From positions 1-21,294 of the forward strand of contig HF998005.1 of assembly GCA_000433015.1 (NCBI GenBank): a DNA stretch of 21,294 bases, given 5' to 3'. The first letter of the stretch is position 1. The number at the start of each line of letters is the position of its first letter. The position numbers and the translations under genes are program-made. The notes under the pieces are model-generated. The model ran no database searches and was not told the origin of the DNA. It saw only the letters and a program-made list of their open reading frames with translations. Positions 1 to 6,797 of the stretch are shown here, one piece after another. This DNA comes from Firmicutes bacterium CAG:631 (lineage in GTDB: Bacteria > Bacillota_I > Bacilli_A > RFN20 > CAG-631).

Positions 1-17
1 TAGCACTACTCCCAAAC
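1..17 (-). CRISPR. First 17 bases of the leader-proximal CRISPR repeat (array continues outside the window)
   Basis: Read on the minus strand, bases 17 to 1 are GTTTGGGAGTAGTGCTA. This starts with the GTTT typical of type II-A repeats and lies right after csn2 and a short leader, where a type II-A array belongs. The decisive evidence is complementarity to the tracrRNA at 6075-6094. GTTTGG pairs with CCAAAT (one G-U), then comes an internal bulge (GA against GAAGT), then GTAGTGCTA pairs perfectly with TAGCACTAC. This is the lower stem, bulge and upper stem layout of Cas9 guide duplexes. The rest of the repeat, the spacers and the array length cannot be seen here. Confidence 0.85.
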
Positions 18-68
18 CTCAAAATATGAGGCCAAATAGTGCAATCTTTAATATAATTATAATCTAAA
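18..68 (-). promoter_or_regulatory. CRISPR leader with leader-anchoring end TTTTGAG
   Basis: These 51 AT-rich bases lie between the csn2 stop codon and the first repeat. The leader ends (minus strand) in ATTTTGAG directly against the repeat. This resembles the short leader-end motif (ATTTGAG in some streptococcal type II-A loci) that directs integration of new spacers by Cas1-Cas2. The leader also contains GCACTATTTGG (minus strand, bases 42-32) and CCTCA (31-27), which are complementary to, or copies of, parts of the junction and first repeat. Confidence 0.75.
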
Positions 69-84
69 TTATTCAAGTAGGCAA
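56..84 (-). promoter_or_regulatory. Predicted promoter for the CRISPR array (pre-crRNA)
   Basis: On the minus strand a perfect TATAAT (bases 61-56) is preceded by a 17-base spacer and TTGCCT (84-79, four of six matches to TTGACA). The -35 box lies inside the last codons of csn2. Transcription would start near base 49, about 32 bases before the first repeat, so the pre-crRNA would carry a short 5' leader RNA. Confidence 0.65.
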
Positions 85-740
85 ATATCTTTATCTAAAA
101 TTTTTTTATTAGAAAAGCAATGATTTTCAATATTATTGGGTTCAATATTAATAATTTTAATGTCGAAATAAGAACAAGAACGCAATAATTTTTCTATATC
201 ATCATTATCAAGTAAAGAATAAAGATTATAAAAGATAAATATTTTAATTTTTCTTAATTCATAGGAAACTTTAATGTAAGTATGAATTCTTTCTAAAATA
301 GATTGATCATCTTCAACAATAGACAAATTAGCTAATTTAAAATAATCATCTTCTGTAAAATCAATATTAGAAATAATATCAACAGGAGATTCTAATCGTA
401 ATAAATTGAATATCTCTTGGATTTTAATAGATATGTCTTGCGTTACTTCATGAAGCATGTCAGAACAAGAAGATTTTAGAAATTTAATTAGAGCATTGAT
501 ATTTTTTTTATTGTTGATGTCTAAATAAAGTAAAGAAAGAACAAAATCCAAATAGTCACCATTTTTTAATTTTTTGTTATTTTCATCATAAATTTCAAAA
601 TATTCTTTATAAACTCCGCCACTAGCCATATCCTTTAAAAAAGAATAAAGCATTTTTTTATTTTCTATAATCAATAATTGGTGACAAATATCCTTTTCAT
701 TTTGAATGAAGTCAAAAGGATGAATGCATAAAGAAATCAT
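69..740 (-). CDS. csn2: CRISPR-associated protein Csn2 (type II-A)
   Basis: The 223-residue protein matches the usual length of the short Csn2 family (about 220 aa). Members form a tetrameric ring that slides on DNA ends and are needed, with Cas1, Cas2 and Cas9, for taking up new spacers. I identify it mainly by position (last gene of a tracrRNA-cas9-cas1-cas2-csn2 series, directly before leader and array), its size, and an acidic, Leu/Ile-rich helical sequence with IEDD- and LLDNDD-type segments in the C-terminal half. Csn2 sequences are poorly conserved. Its ATG (740-738) overlaps the cas2 stop codon by four bases (ATGA), so it is probably translationally coupled to cas2. Its presence fixes the subtype as II-A. 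Its last codons also contain the -35 box of the array promoter. Confidence 0.88.
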   Translation of the reverse strand: MISLCIHPFDFIQNEKDICHQLLIIENKKMLYSFLKDMASGGVYKEYFEIYDENNKKLKNGDYLDFVLSLLYLDINNKKNINALIKFLKSSCSDMLHEVTQDISIKIQEIFNLLRLESPVDIISNIDFTEDDYFKLANLSIVEDDQSILERIHTYIKVSYELRKIKIFIFYNLYSLLDNDDIEKLLRSCSYFDIKIINIEPNNIENHCFSNKKILDKDICLLE

Positions 741-1057
741 AATTGAATCACCTTCTCTTCAGAAGTAATCACATCGGTTTTGATTTCCCCAATTAAATGT
801 TCAATAGATGAAAATTGAACTTCAGTTAGTGTTAAAACAGAAACAATGCCATCCATAGGAAGATTCTTTTTTAATTCAATCATGGTGGAGTTTACATTAG
901 ATTGATTTAAAGCTAGTTTTGTAAAAACACTTTCTTGCATACGCACAAAGCCAATTTTCTTTAATAATTTAACAAATTTTGTATATTCACGGATATCTTT
1001 TTTCGTCACGGATGGCAAATCAAAAAACAAAATAATTCTCATAAATACGTTACTCAT
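737..1057 (-). CDS. cas2: CRISPR-associated endonuclease Cas2
   Basis: This 106-residue protein is the small structural partner of Cas1 in the spacer integration complex (two Cas1 dimers bridged by a Cas2 dimer). The beta1 strand MRIILFFDLPSVTKKD carries the conserved Asp (D13) of the ferredoxin-like Cas2 fold. Downstream, the YTKFVKLLKKIGFVRMQESVF segment is the typical first helix and second strand. The start at 1057 is preferred: the N-terminus MSNVFMRIILFFDLP matches the short extension seen in streptococcal type II-A Cas2 proteins. An internal ATG at 1042 is the alternative. No strong ribosome binding site is visible before either one, so translation probably depends on coupling to cas1, whose end it overlaps by eight bases. 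It overlaps csn2 by four bases. Confidence 0.93.
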   Translation of the reverse strand: MSNVFMRIILFFDLPSVTKKDIREYTKFVKLLKKIGFVRMQESVFTKLALNQSNVNSTMIELKKNLPMDGIVSVLTLTEVQFSSIEHLIGEIKTDVITSEEKVIQL

Positions 1058-1913
1058 AGGATTCTAAAAATTGAATACACTCAATTTTTCCGGTATTTAA
1101 TGCTAAAAAGATAGAACTACAATAAATTTGAATCGCGTGAATTAAAGTTTGCTTTTTTCCATGAATATAAACAGGATGATTAAGAAAAGAAATCAATTTA
1201 TTTTTAAAATTATCTTCACTCAAATCAGTCACTTTTGAATCAATAAAAGGACGAAATGGCTCCATTAAGTCACAAGAAAGGTTAAATGGATTAAAAGGAT
1301 TTTTATGATGAATACCTAATTGTGTTAAATAGCCTTTTGCAACTATATAACGATTAAATTGTGATAATAGCAATGTATATCCATAATTTAAAAAAGTATT
1401 GATTTTATCAGAACTACCACGAGAAAAATTTTCGCCATATAACCGATTAAAATAAAATTTTGCAGCATGTCCTTCACGATTTGTTGCATCATCTAATTCA
1501 ACTTCTTTTGCATAGTTTGAAAGAATGATTGCTTCATCGGGCATTTTTTTACTTAATACATAGGCTTGTTGTTTTATCTTTTCTTGAACGATTTTTTGCC
1601 AAACAAGATGTTTAATGTTTTCTTTCCATTTGATTTGTTCGTTAATTCTTTGATATGAAATGCTATCTCCATAGTATGGGATTAATTCAGAAGAAGGATT
1701 TCTTTTTTCATCACAAAAGATAACTTTTACTTTTTGTTTGATTAATTCAGCCAATAAGGCAGAAGTAATTGAAACTGTTGTAGATTCAATAATGAGTGTA
1801 TGAATTTCATGGATATGAATTCTTTTTACTTCATCTACAGTTTTATAAACAAGATAATTTAAAGCATATTCTAATTTGCTATGAGAAGAAACGATAACGG
1901 TACGAAATCCCAT
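1050..1913 (-). CDS. cas1: CRISPR-associated endonuclease Cas1 (type II)
   Basis: This 287-residue integrase of the spacer acquisition complex joins protospacer ends to the leader-repeat junction. The metal-binding active site is complete: E148 in NREGHAAKFYF, H203 in IHHKNPFNPFNL and E218 in CDLMEPFRPFID. The N-terminal beta domain contains IHEIHTLIIESTTVSIT, the usual Cas1 ESTTVSIT-like motif. Length and motifs fit type II-A Cas1. The gene begins two bases after the cas9 stop codon and overlaps cas2 by eight bases, so cas9-cas1-cas2-csn2 reads as one operon. The ribosome binding site (a GAGG within the end of cas9) is distant and weak, again suggesting coupling. Confidence 0.96.
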   Translation of the reverse strand: MGFRTVIVSSHSKLEYALNYLVYKTVDEVKRIHIHEIHTLIIESTTVSITSALLAELIKQKVKVIFCDEKRNPSSELIPYYGDSISYQRINEQIKWKENIKHLVWQKIVQEKIKQQAYVLSKKMPDEAIILSNYAKEVELDDATNREGHAAKFYFNRLYGENFSRGSSDKINTFLNYGYTLLLSQFNRYIVAKGYLTQLGIHHKNPFNPFNLSCDLMEPFRPFIDSKVTDLSEDNFKNKLISFLNHPVYIHGKKQTLIHAIQIYCSSIFLALNTGKIECIQFLESYE

Positions 1914-1915
1914 TT

Positions 1916-4900
1916 TTAAATTTTAACCTCATGTTTAAATAATCCTGTTGGTGATTCATAAATGATAGTGATGGAATCTTTTGGGTTGATATTGTTAGAT
2001 AGACGCAATAAACAATTAGAAAAATTTGTAAATCTTGCATCAAATTTTACTTTTTCACAATCTCTAGACATCATTTTAATCCATTGATTAATCATAGTAA
2101 TTTGTTCTTTTAAAGTGAGTTGTTCAAAAATTTCAATGTTTGTTTCTCGTGCCTTTACAATATAATTGCAAGTATCATAAACTTTTGCCTTCGTTTTTTG
2201 GAGTAAATATTGGAATATTTCTTTGTTTTTTGCTTTAGAAACTTCAAATTGATCATTTTTTGAATTATAAATAAAAGTTTGTTTTTCTTGATTATCTAGT
2301 AATTCTTCCAAATGTTTATTGGCCCAATGAAGGTAATAAAGATAATCATTGTCTATATAATTTTGATAAGCCATTTTGTATTTATTCCTATCTTTTTCAT
2401 TTGTATATAACAAATAAATGCCATCATTAAATCTGATTTTTTGATTTAAGTGGATTTTTCTTAATATTTGAATGTTTGTAGCTTTAGGATTATCTAATAC
2501 TTTAGAAAGTAATTTATCTGAATCATTTTTATATAAAGTGTCATATAAATATGGGACTCTTAAAATAGCCTTTTTCATTTCCCCATCTTCTTGATAAGAA
2601 ACAGCAAATAAATAGGCTTGTGCCAAATTAGTATATCCTCCATATTTTGAAGTATCACTCATTGGATTATCTTCATTTAAAGTAATCGGAATTAAATTTT
2701 CATTTCCTTTAGGTAATCTTGTTTGACCATAAAATTCACCACTGAAATAGTCGACTTTAAAAGTTATTAAAGCATCTCTACGTAAGCAATTTGTTTTAAT
2801 TTTAAGTTGATTTTCATTGTTTTTAAAGTAGTTTTCCAAGATGGTTTCCATATTAAAGGTTTCTTTTTCACCATCTTGAATTTGTATGTATTTTTTACGA
2901 ATATAAGCTTTAGAAAAAGTTGTAGATAAAAGATTACCAGAAACAACATTTAAATAGGCATCAACAGCATGATGGGCATCATTGACATCTCTATTTTTTA
3001 CAATTTTTAAATGTTTTCTAATAAAAGAAGGATATTGTGATTTTGAAAAAATAATGTCAGTATGAGGATATTTTAATTTTAAAATGTCACGAATAATTAC
3101 ATTAGAATAATTGATAACATTGATTTGTCTTGCAACAAAATCTTCCACTTCTTCTAATTTAATCTTACTTGTTCTTGTTAAATTGCCATATTTTTTCTCA
3201 CTAATAGCTTTCTTTTGAAGTAAGAAATGCCAAAGTTTCTTTTGTTCATCTTGAATCCTAGAAGGAACAGGGTAATGATTTCCTTTTACTTTTAGATTGA
3301 CTTCGCGTTCAACTAAAACTAAATTATCTAAAGAATCATCTTTAATTAAAGATTGAGGGATGATATGATCTGTATCGTATTTTGTAGAGGTTAAAAGTTG
3401 ATTTAAAACAATCTTTTTGCCGGTATAAAGATCAATTCCAAGTTGTTTGAAATATAAATAGATGTGTTTACCTTTTAGTTTGACTTTATCGACTTCTTCT
3501 AAATCTTTTAATAGTTGGGAAACATCGCAAAACTGATTTGCTTTTTCATCTTTTAAAAGATTAGTTAAGAAACGATTTAATTCTTTATCTCGCGCAAGTT
3601 GATTGCCATCTTGCCCTTTTCTTTTATCATCATTATTTCTTGTTACTTCAATAAAAATCTTTTCAGGTACTTTTTGATGAGATGCCTTAATGATATCATC
3701 AATAATTAATAAAGTTTGTCGTATACTTCTTTGAGTTAATGAAGGAATGGATTCAAGTTTTTCTTCAATTAAATCCTCAATTGTTTTTTCTTGCGTGAAT
3801 TTTTGATTTTCTTGTTCAATTAATTCTTTAAAATGATATTGTTCATTATGAAGAACCATTTGAAAGTTTTGATTGGTTTCTTTCATAATGTCTAATATGG
3901 AATGAACCACACCATAATCATCAGTATAAACAATGTTTTGCAAAAGCTTATAAGAAAGTGGAGCCCACTTTTTAGTTGGAAGGGTAAGAATTACATTTTT
4001 TTGATTTTCATCTAATAAAGATTCATTTTTCAATAATTCTTTTAGTGATTTTTTGTCATCAGCATAAATCGTTGCTAAAGTAATGTATCGTTCTAACTCT
4101 TCTTTTTGCTTTTCAAGATCAAATGATTTCATAAGATGTGCATGAGAAGAGGCTTCAAAAGGAATTTCTTCATGGATATTAGAAAAAATAATATCAATAG
4201 GAGATTGATTATGCCATTTAGCTAATTCCTTTTTTAATTGATCTAAAGTTGTTTTTGGTCTTGAAATTAGATAATGATAAATTTTTTCTTTTTCTTGCAA
4301 GGATAAATATTCGCCATTAACAAGTAAAACATTTAGACGATCATAAATTAAATAATCTTCGTAAGCTAAAGCTTTTTTAGGCATAACGGTCTCACCACTT
4401 AAATAAGTACAATTATTTGTGAGTTTTTTCATGAATTTTTCACGTGTTTTATTTTCATCAAATATTTCATCAAAATTCCAAGGTGTGACAGTTGCAAATT
4501 GTTTGCGTTCTACATTTGAATAAGGACTTTTATCATTTAATGGACCATAATAATAAGGAACACGGAATGTAAATAATAACACTAATTTATCACGAATATT
4601 GCTTAAAAAAGGATATTTTGTACTGGCATTATCAATAATCTTTTCTAATTCATCGAGATGTAATTGATGTGGAATAACGCTTGTTGATTGAATGGCAATC
4701 GTTTTTAATAATGTTTTATTTTCTACTTTTTCAAAAAGCATTTTTAAATCATCTTGTTTTTCTAAAGAAACATCATTTCGATGTTCTATTAAAATCTTTT
4801 TAATTTCATCATTGAATTCATCAATAGAAGGACGTTTTTGATTTGAATTTTTGTGAATAAAAGCCGAATAGTTTTTAGGTGCATTTTTGTCCTTAAACAA

Positions 4901-5950
4901 TTTGAAATACCATCTATCATTGTTTTGAAGACCTTTATTTGCATCAATATCAATGATGATATCCTTTAATTTTTTTAAATCTTGTCGATGTGTTTCATAA
5001 ACATGAACCATTGCTGTAGATAAATTAGGCTGATCTTTTAATAAATCATTTAAGATGACAAAATCATACATTTCTTTTGCAATGGCAATTAAACGAAAAT
5101 CATCTTGTAAAATAGAGGCTTTTTCTTCAAACGAAGGATCGCTAAATTGAATATTTCCTTCATAACCTAATTTTGATAAATCAAATTTACCACCTACCGC
5201 TAATTTAGAAAAACAAGAAATATAGGGTTCTAAACTTTCACAATCAGCATAATCAAATAATTTTTTGATTTCTTTTTCTTTTGTCGTTTTATTTGTGTTT
5301 TTATTTAATAAAATTTCTTTTAAGGCATCAATTTGATGATTGGCAATAAACGTTCTTTCTTCTACATCATTATCATAAATTTCTTTATATTTGTTTATTA
5401 AGAATTGGTTTAATTGCTCAATTTGTTGCACTTGTAGTTCATTAGTTTTAATCTCTCCTTCATGCAAAAAATTTCCCCGATATTTCATAATATGGTGAAA
5501 AGCCAAATAAACATAACGAAGATCTGAAAAAGCATCGGGCTGATTTTCTAACAAACTTTTTCTTAAATGCCAAATAGTTGGGTATTTTTTATAAAATTGG
5601 CTTTCTTCTTGTTTGGTTTTAAAAAGAATGTTTCTACCAATTCCTTTGTCTTTTTTATCTACTTCCCAATAAGCAGAATACGCTAATCGAATAAAAAACG
5701 TGGAATCAATTGCTTGTATTTCTTGAGCAAATAATTGATTCAGTAAATGAATACGATATTTTCTTCTATCCATTCTTCTTCTTGAACTGCGAATCGCACG
5801 AGTTCCTTTTTTATCCTTTGCTTCTTGAAAAATGCGTGCTCCCCAAGCATGGGTTCCTTTTAATTTGATTAAATTATACTCTTGGTCGGTTACAGCCCAC
5901 CCTACAGAGTTTGTACCCATATCTAGGCCAATATAATAGTTTTTATTCAT
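1916..5950 (-). CDS. cas9: CRISPR-associated endonuclease Cas9 (type II-A), apparently uncharacterised ortholog
   Basis: This 1344-residue RNA-guided DNA endonuclease is close to SpyCas9 in length (1368). RuvC-I is IGLDMGTNSVGWAV with D10. The Arg-rich bridge helix is around 50-73 (TRAIRSSRRRMDRRKYR) and the REC lobe about 74-740. RuvC-II is IFIEVTRNN with E768. HNH is DTDHIIPQS with D861/H862 plus N885 at the SpyCas9 N863 position. RuvC-III is HHAVDA with H994 and D997. The PAM-interacting part follows, with LPKGN and KYGG segments as in SpyCas9, ending in ESPTGLFKHEVKI. All catalytic residues are present, so both strands should be cut. I place the start at ATG 5950, which has a GGGGG ribosome binding site eight bases upstream. 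A TTG five codons earlier would sit inside that site. The SpyCas9 R-x-R PAM-reading pair is not visible; only R1316 (LLRLSNN) lies nearby, so the PAM may not be NGG. The matching tracrRNA lies just upstream. Confidence 0.98.
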   Translation of the reverse strand: MNKNYYIGLDMGTNSVGWAVTDQEYNLIKLKGTHAWGARIFQEAKDKKGTRAIRSSRRRMDRRKYRIHLLNQLFAQEIQAIDSTFFIRLAYSAYWEVDKKDKGIGRNILFKTKQEESQFYKKYPTIWHLRKSLLENQPDAFSDLRYVYLAFHHIMKYRGNFLHEGEIKTNELQVQQIEQLNQFLINKYKEIYDNDVEERTFIANHQIDALKEILLNKNTNKTTKEKEIKKLFDYADCESLEPYISCFSKLAVGGKFDLSKLGYEGNIQFSDPSFEEKASILQDDFRLIAIAKEMYDFVILNDLLKDQPNLSTAMVHVYETHRQDLKKLKDIIIDIDANKGLQNNDRWYFKLFKDKNAPKNYSAFIHKNSNQKRPSIDEFNDEIKKILIEHRNDVSLEKQDDLKMLFEKVENKTLLKTIAIQSTSVIPHQLHLDELEKIIDNASTKYPFLSNIRDKLVLLFTFRVPYYYGPLNDKSPYSNVERKQFATVTPWNFDEIFDENKTREKFMKKLTNNCTYLSGETVMPKKALAYEDYLIYDRLNVLLVNGEYLSLQEKEKIYHYLISRPKTTLDQLKKELAKWHNQSPIDIIFSNIHEEIPFEASSHAHLMKSFDLEKQKEELERYITLATIYADDKKSLKELLKNESLLDENQKNVILTLPTKKWAPLSYKLLQNIVYTDDYGVVHSILDIMKETNQNFQMVLHNEQYHFKELIEQENQKFTQEKTIEDLIEEKLESIPSLTQRSIRQTLLIIDDIIKASHQKVPEKIFIEVTRNNDDKRKGQDGNQLARDKELNRFLTNLLKDEKANQFCDVSQLLKDLEEVDKVKLKGKHIYLYFKQLGIDLYTGKKIVLNQLLTSTKYDTDHIIPQSLIKDDSLDNLVLVEREVNLKVKGNHYPVPSRIQDEQKKLWHFLLQKKAISEKKYGNLTRTSKIKLEEVEDFVARQINVINYSNVIIRDILKLKYPHTDIIFSKSQYPSFIRKHLKIVKNRDVNDAHHAVDAYLNVVSGNLLSTTFSKAYIRKKYIQIQDGEKETFNMETILENYFKNNENQLKIKTNCLRRDALITFKVDYFSGEFYGQTRLPKGNENLIPITLNEDNPMSDTSKYGGYTNLAQAYLFAVSYQEDGEMKKAILRVPYLYDTLYKNDSDKLLSKVLDNPKATNIQILRKIHLNQKIRFNDGIYLLYTNEKDRNKYKMAYQNYIDNDYLYYLHWANKHLEELLDNQEKQTFIYNSKNDQFEVSKAKNKEIFQYLLQKTKAKVYDTCNYIVKARETNIEIFEQLTLKEQITMINQWIKMMSRDCEKVKFDARFTNFSNCLLRLSNNINPKDSITIIYESPTGLFKHEVKI

Positions 5951-5984
5951 TTTGTTGTCCCCCAATGTCGAATCATGTACTTTT

Positions 5985-5990
5985 ATTATA
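5985..5990 (-). promoter_or_regulatory. Predicted -10 box of the cas9 operon promoter
   Basis: A perfect TATAAT on the minus strand lies 35 bases before the cas9 ATG, giving a start near 5978 and a short 5' leader containing the GGGGG ribosome binding site. No good -35 box is visible 17 bases upstream (that stretch is T/A-rich), so the promoter may be weak or may use the T-tract of the tracrRNA terminator just upstream. Read-through from the tracrRNA promoter is a second possible source of cas mRNA. Confidence 0.5.
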
Positions 5991-6009
5991 ACATAACATT
6001 TTTAAAAAT

Positions 6010-6035
6010 AAAAAAAATCCTCATTTTAAGAGGAT
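6010..6035 (-). terminator. Rho-independent terminator of the tracrRNA
   Basis: On the minus strand, ATCCTC (6035-6030), a seven-base loop and GAGGAT (6022-6017) form a perfect six-base-pair stem followed by eight T residues (6017-6010). It also serves as the 3' hairpin of the tracrRNA and separates it from the cas9 promoter. Confidence 0.9.
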
Positions 6036-6101
6036 AATGAGCCACACTGACTCTAAATGGGTAGCAAAACGCTTATTTGGACTTCGTAGTGCTATCTCTA
6101 C
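6010..6101 (-). ncRNA. tracrRNA of the type II-A CRISPR-Cas9 system
   Basis: This RNA of about 92 nt is predicted from sequence. It would start near 6101 and read GTAGAGA, then the anti-repeat TAGCACTAC (6094-6086), bulge GAAGT (6085-6081) and CCAAAT (6080-6075), which pairs with the start of the CRISPR repeat at 17-1. Three hairpins follow. The first is a small nexus-like stem AGC/GCT (6073-6063). The second is a six-base-pair stem GAGTCA/TGGCTC with a three-base loop (6053-6039). The third is the terminator stem (6035-6017). This is the architecture of known Cas9 tracrRNAs, with RNase III expected to process the repeat duplex. The position upstream of cas9, on the same strand, fits type II-A. 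Promoter and terminator are both readable. Confidence 0.92.
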
Positions 6102-6107
6102 AATTAA

Positions 6108-6136
6108 AATATAGTCGATATTTCAATATTTGTCAA
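6108..6136 (-). promoter_or_regulatory. Strong predicted sigma-A promoter of the tracrRNA
   Basis: On the minus strand a perfect TTGACA (6136-6131), exactly 17 bases of spacer and TATATT (6113-6108, five of six) lead to a start around 6101, just before the anti-repeat. This is the best -35 box in the window, consistent with abundant tracrRNA. I see no second, more distal promoter with a guide-like segment, although a long tracrRNA form cannot be excluded. Confidence 0.8.
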
Positions 6137-6177
6137 TCAAAAAGTTACTCCTTGTTTCAAAAATAAATTTTAAATGA

Positions 6178-6183
6178 TATAAT
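6178..6183 (+). promoter_or_regulatory. Predicted -10 box for the nicotinamidase-type hydrolase gene
   Basis: A perfect TATAAT lies 28 bases before the ATG at 6212. The -35 region 17 bases upstream (TTTCAA) matches only three of six positions. The promoter is back to back with the tracrRNA promoter, about 42 bases apart. Confidence 0.5.
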
Positions 6184-6211
6184 AAAAAAGAAGATAAAAG
6201 GAGTGAAAATC

Positions 6212-6766
6212 ATGAAAAAGAAAATGGCTATTTTAGTTGTTGATATGTTAAATGATTTTGTAACAGGAGCATTAAAATGTGATCGCGGATTAAAAATTGT
6301 TCCTAAAACAGCAGAATTGTTAAAGGAAGCAAGAAAATGTGATGTTCCCGTTATTTTTTGTAACGATGCACATTTAAAAGGGATTGATCACGAATTAAAA
6401 TTATGGGGTGATCATGCCATTGCTGGAACAAAAGGAGCAGAAGTCATTCCTGAATTAGAATTATGTGAAAAGGATTATGTTGTTCCAAAACGTCGTTACA
6501 GTGGTTTTTTTAGAACCGATTTAGAATTATTATTAAAAGAGTTAGGTGTGGAAACGGTTATTATGACAGGATTACACACGCATATGTGTGTACGTCATAC
6601 ATCAGCTGATGCCTATTGTTTAGGTTATGAAGTTTATGTTGCAACCGATGCTACAGACTCTTTTACAGAAGAAGATTATCGCAGTGGATTAAAATATTTA
6701 AAAGAAGTTTATGGTGCTCAATTGTTTACGGTTGATGAACTTATTTCTATTTTTCATTCAAAATAA
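6212..6766 (+). CDS. Isochorismatase-family cysteine hydrolase, probable nicotinamidase
   Basis: The 184-residue protein has the isochorismatase fold. The catalytic triad is visible: D11 in ILVVDMLNDF, K93 in VVPKRRYSGF and C126 in GLHTHMCVRHT. Potential metal ligands of nicotinamidases are also present (D52, H54 and H68 in the WGDHAIAGTKGAE segment). Nicotinamidase converts nicotinamide to nicotinate for NAD salvage. Other members hydrolyse isochorismate or related amides, so the substrate is inferred. The start at ATG 6212 follows AAAGGAG with eight bases between. A GTG at 6203 lies inside that ribosome binding site and is unlikely. The gene stands alone, divergent from the tracrRNA and ending in a bidirectional terminator. 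Confidence 0.88.
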   Translation: MKKKMAILVVDMLNDFVTGALKCDRGLKIVPKTAELLKEARKCDVPVIFCNDAHLKGIDHELKLWGDHAIAGTKGAEVIPELELCEKDYVVPKRRYSGFFRTDLELLLKELGVETVIMTGLHTHMCVRHTSADAYCLGYEVYVATDATDSFTEEDYRSGLKYLKEVYGAQLFTVDELISIFHSK

Positions 6767-6768
6767 GT

Positions 6769-6797
6769 AAAAAAAAGAAGAAAACTCTTCTTTTTTT
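6769..6797. terminator. Bidirectional terminator between convergent genes
   Basis: A perfect 12-base inverted repeat (6770-6781 and 6786-6797, loop AAAC) has an A-run on one side and a T-run on the other. It can therefore end both the hydrolase transcript (plus strand) and the CBS-protein transcript (minus strand). Its right edge touches the stop codon of the CBS-protein gene. Confidence 0.85.

Noticed and set aside
2767..2949. Short open frame on the minus strand inside cas9, in another frame
   Set aside because: It is a shadow of cas9; its composition is a by-product of AT-rich coding sequence. The same applies to the opposite-strand frames in 7453-7734, 8569-8919, 14348-14572, 18319-18555, 19294-19488 and 20059-20283.
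6102..6200. Possible long tracrRNA form with a built-in guide against the cas9 promoter
   Set aside because: I looked upstream of the anti-repeat for a repeat-like GTTTGG segment or a stretch matching the cas9 promoter and found none. Only the near promoter at 6108-6136 is supported.
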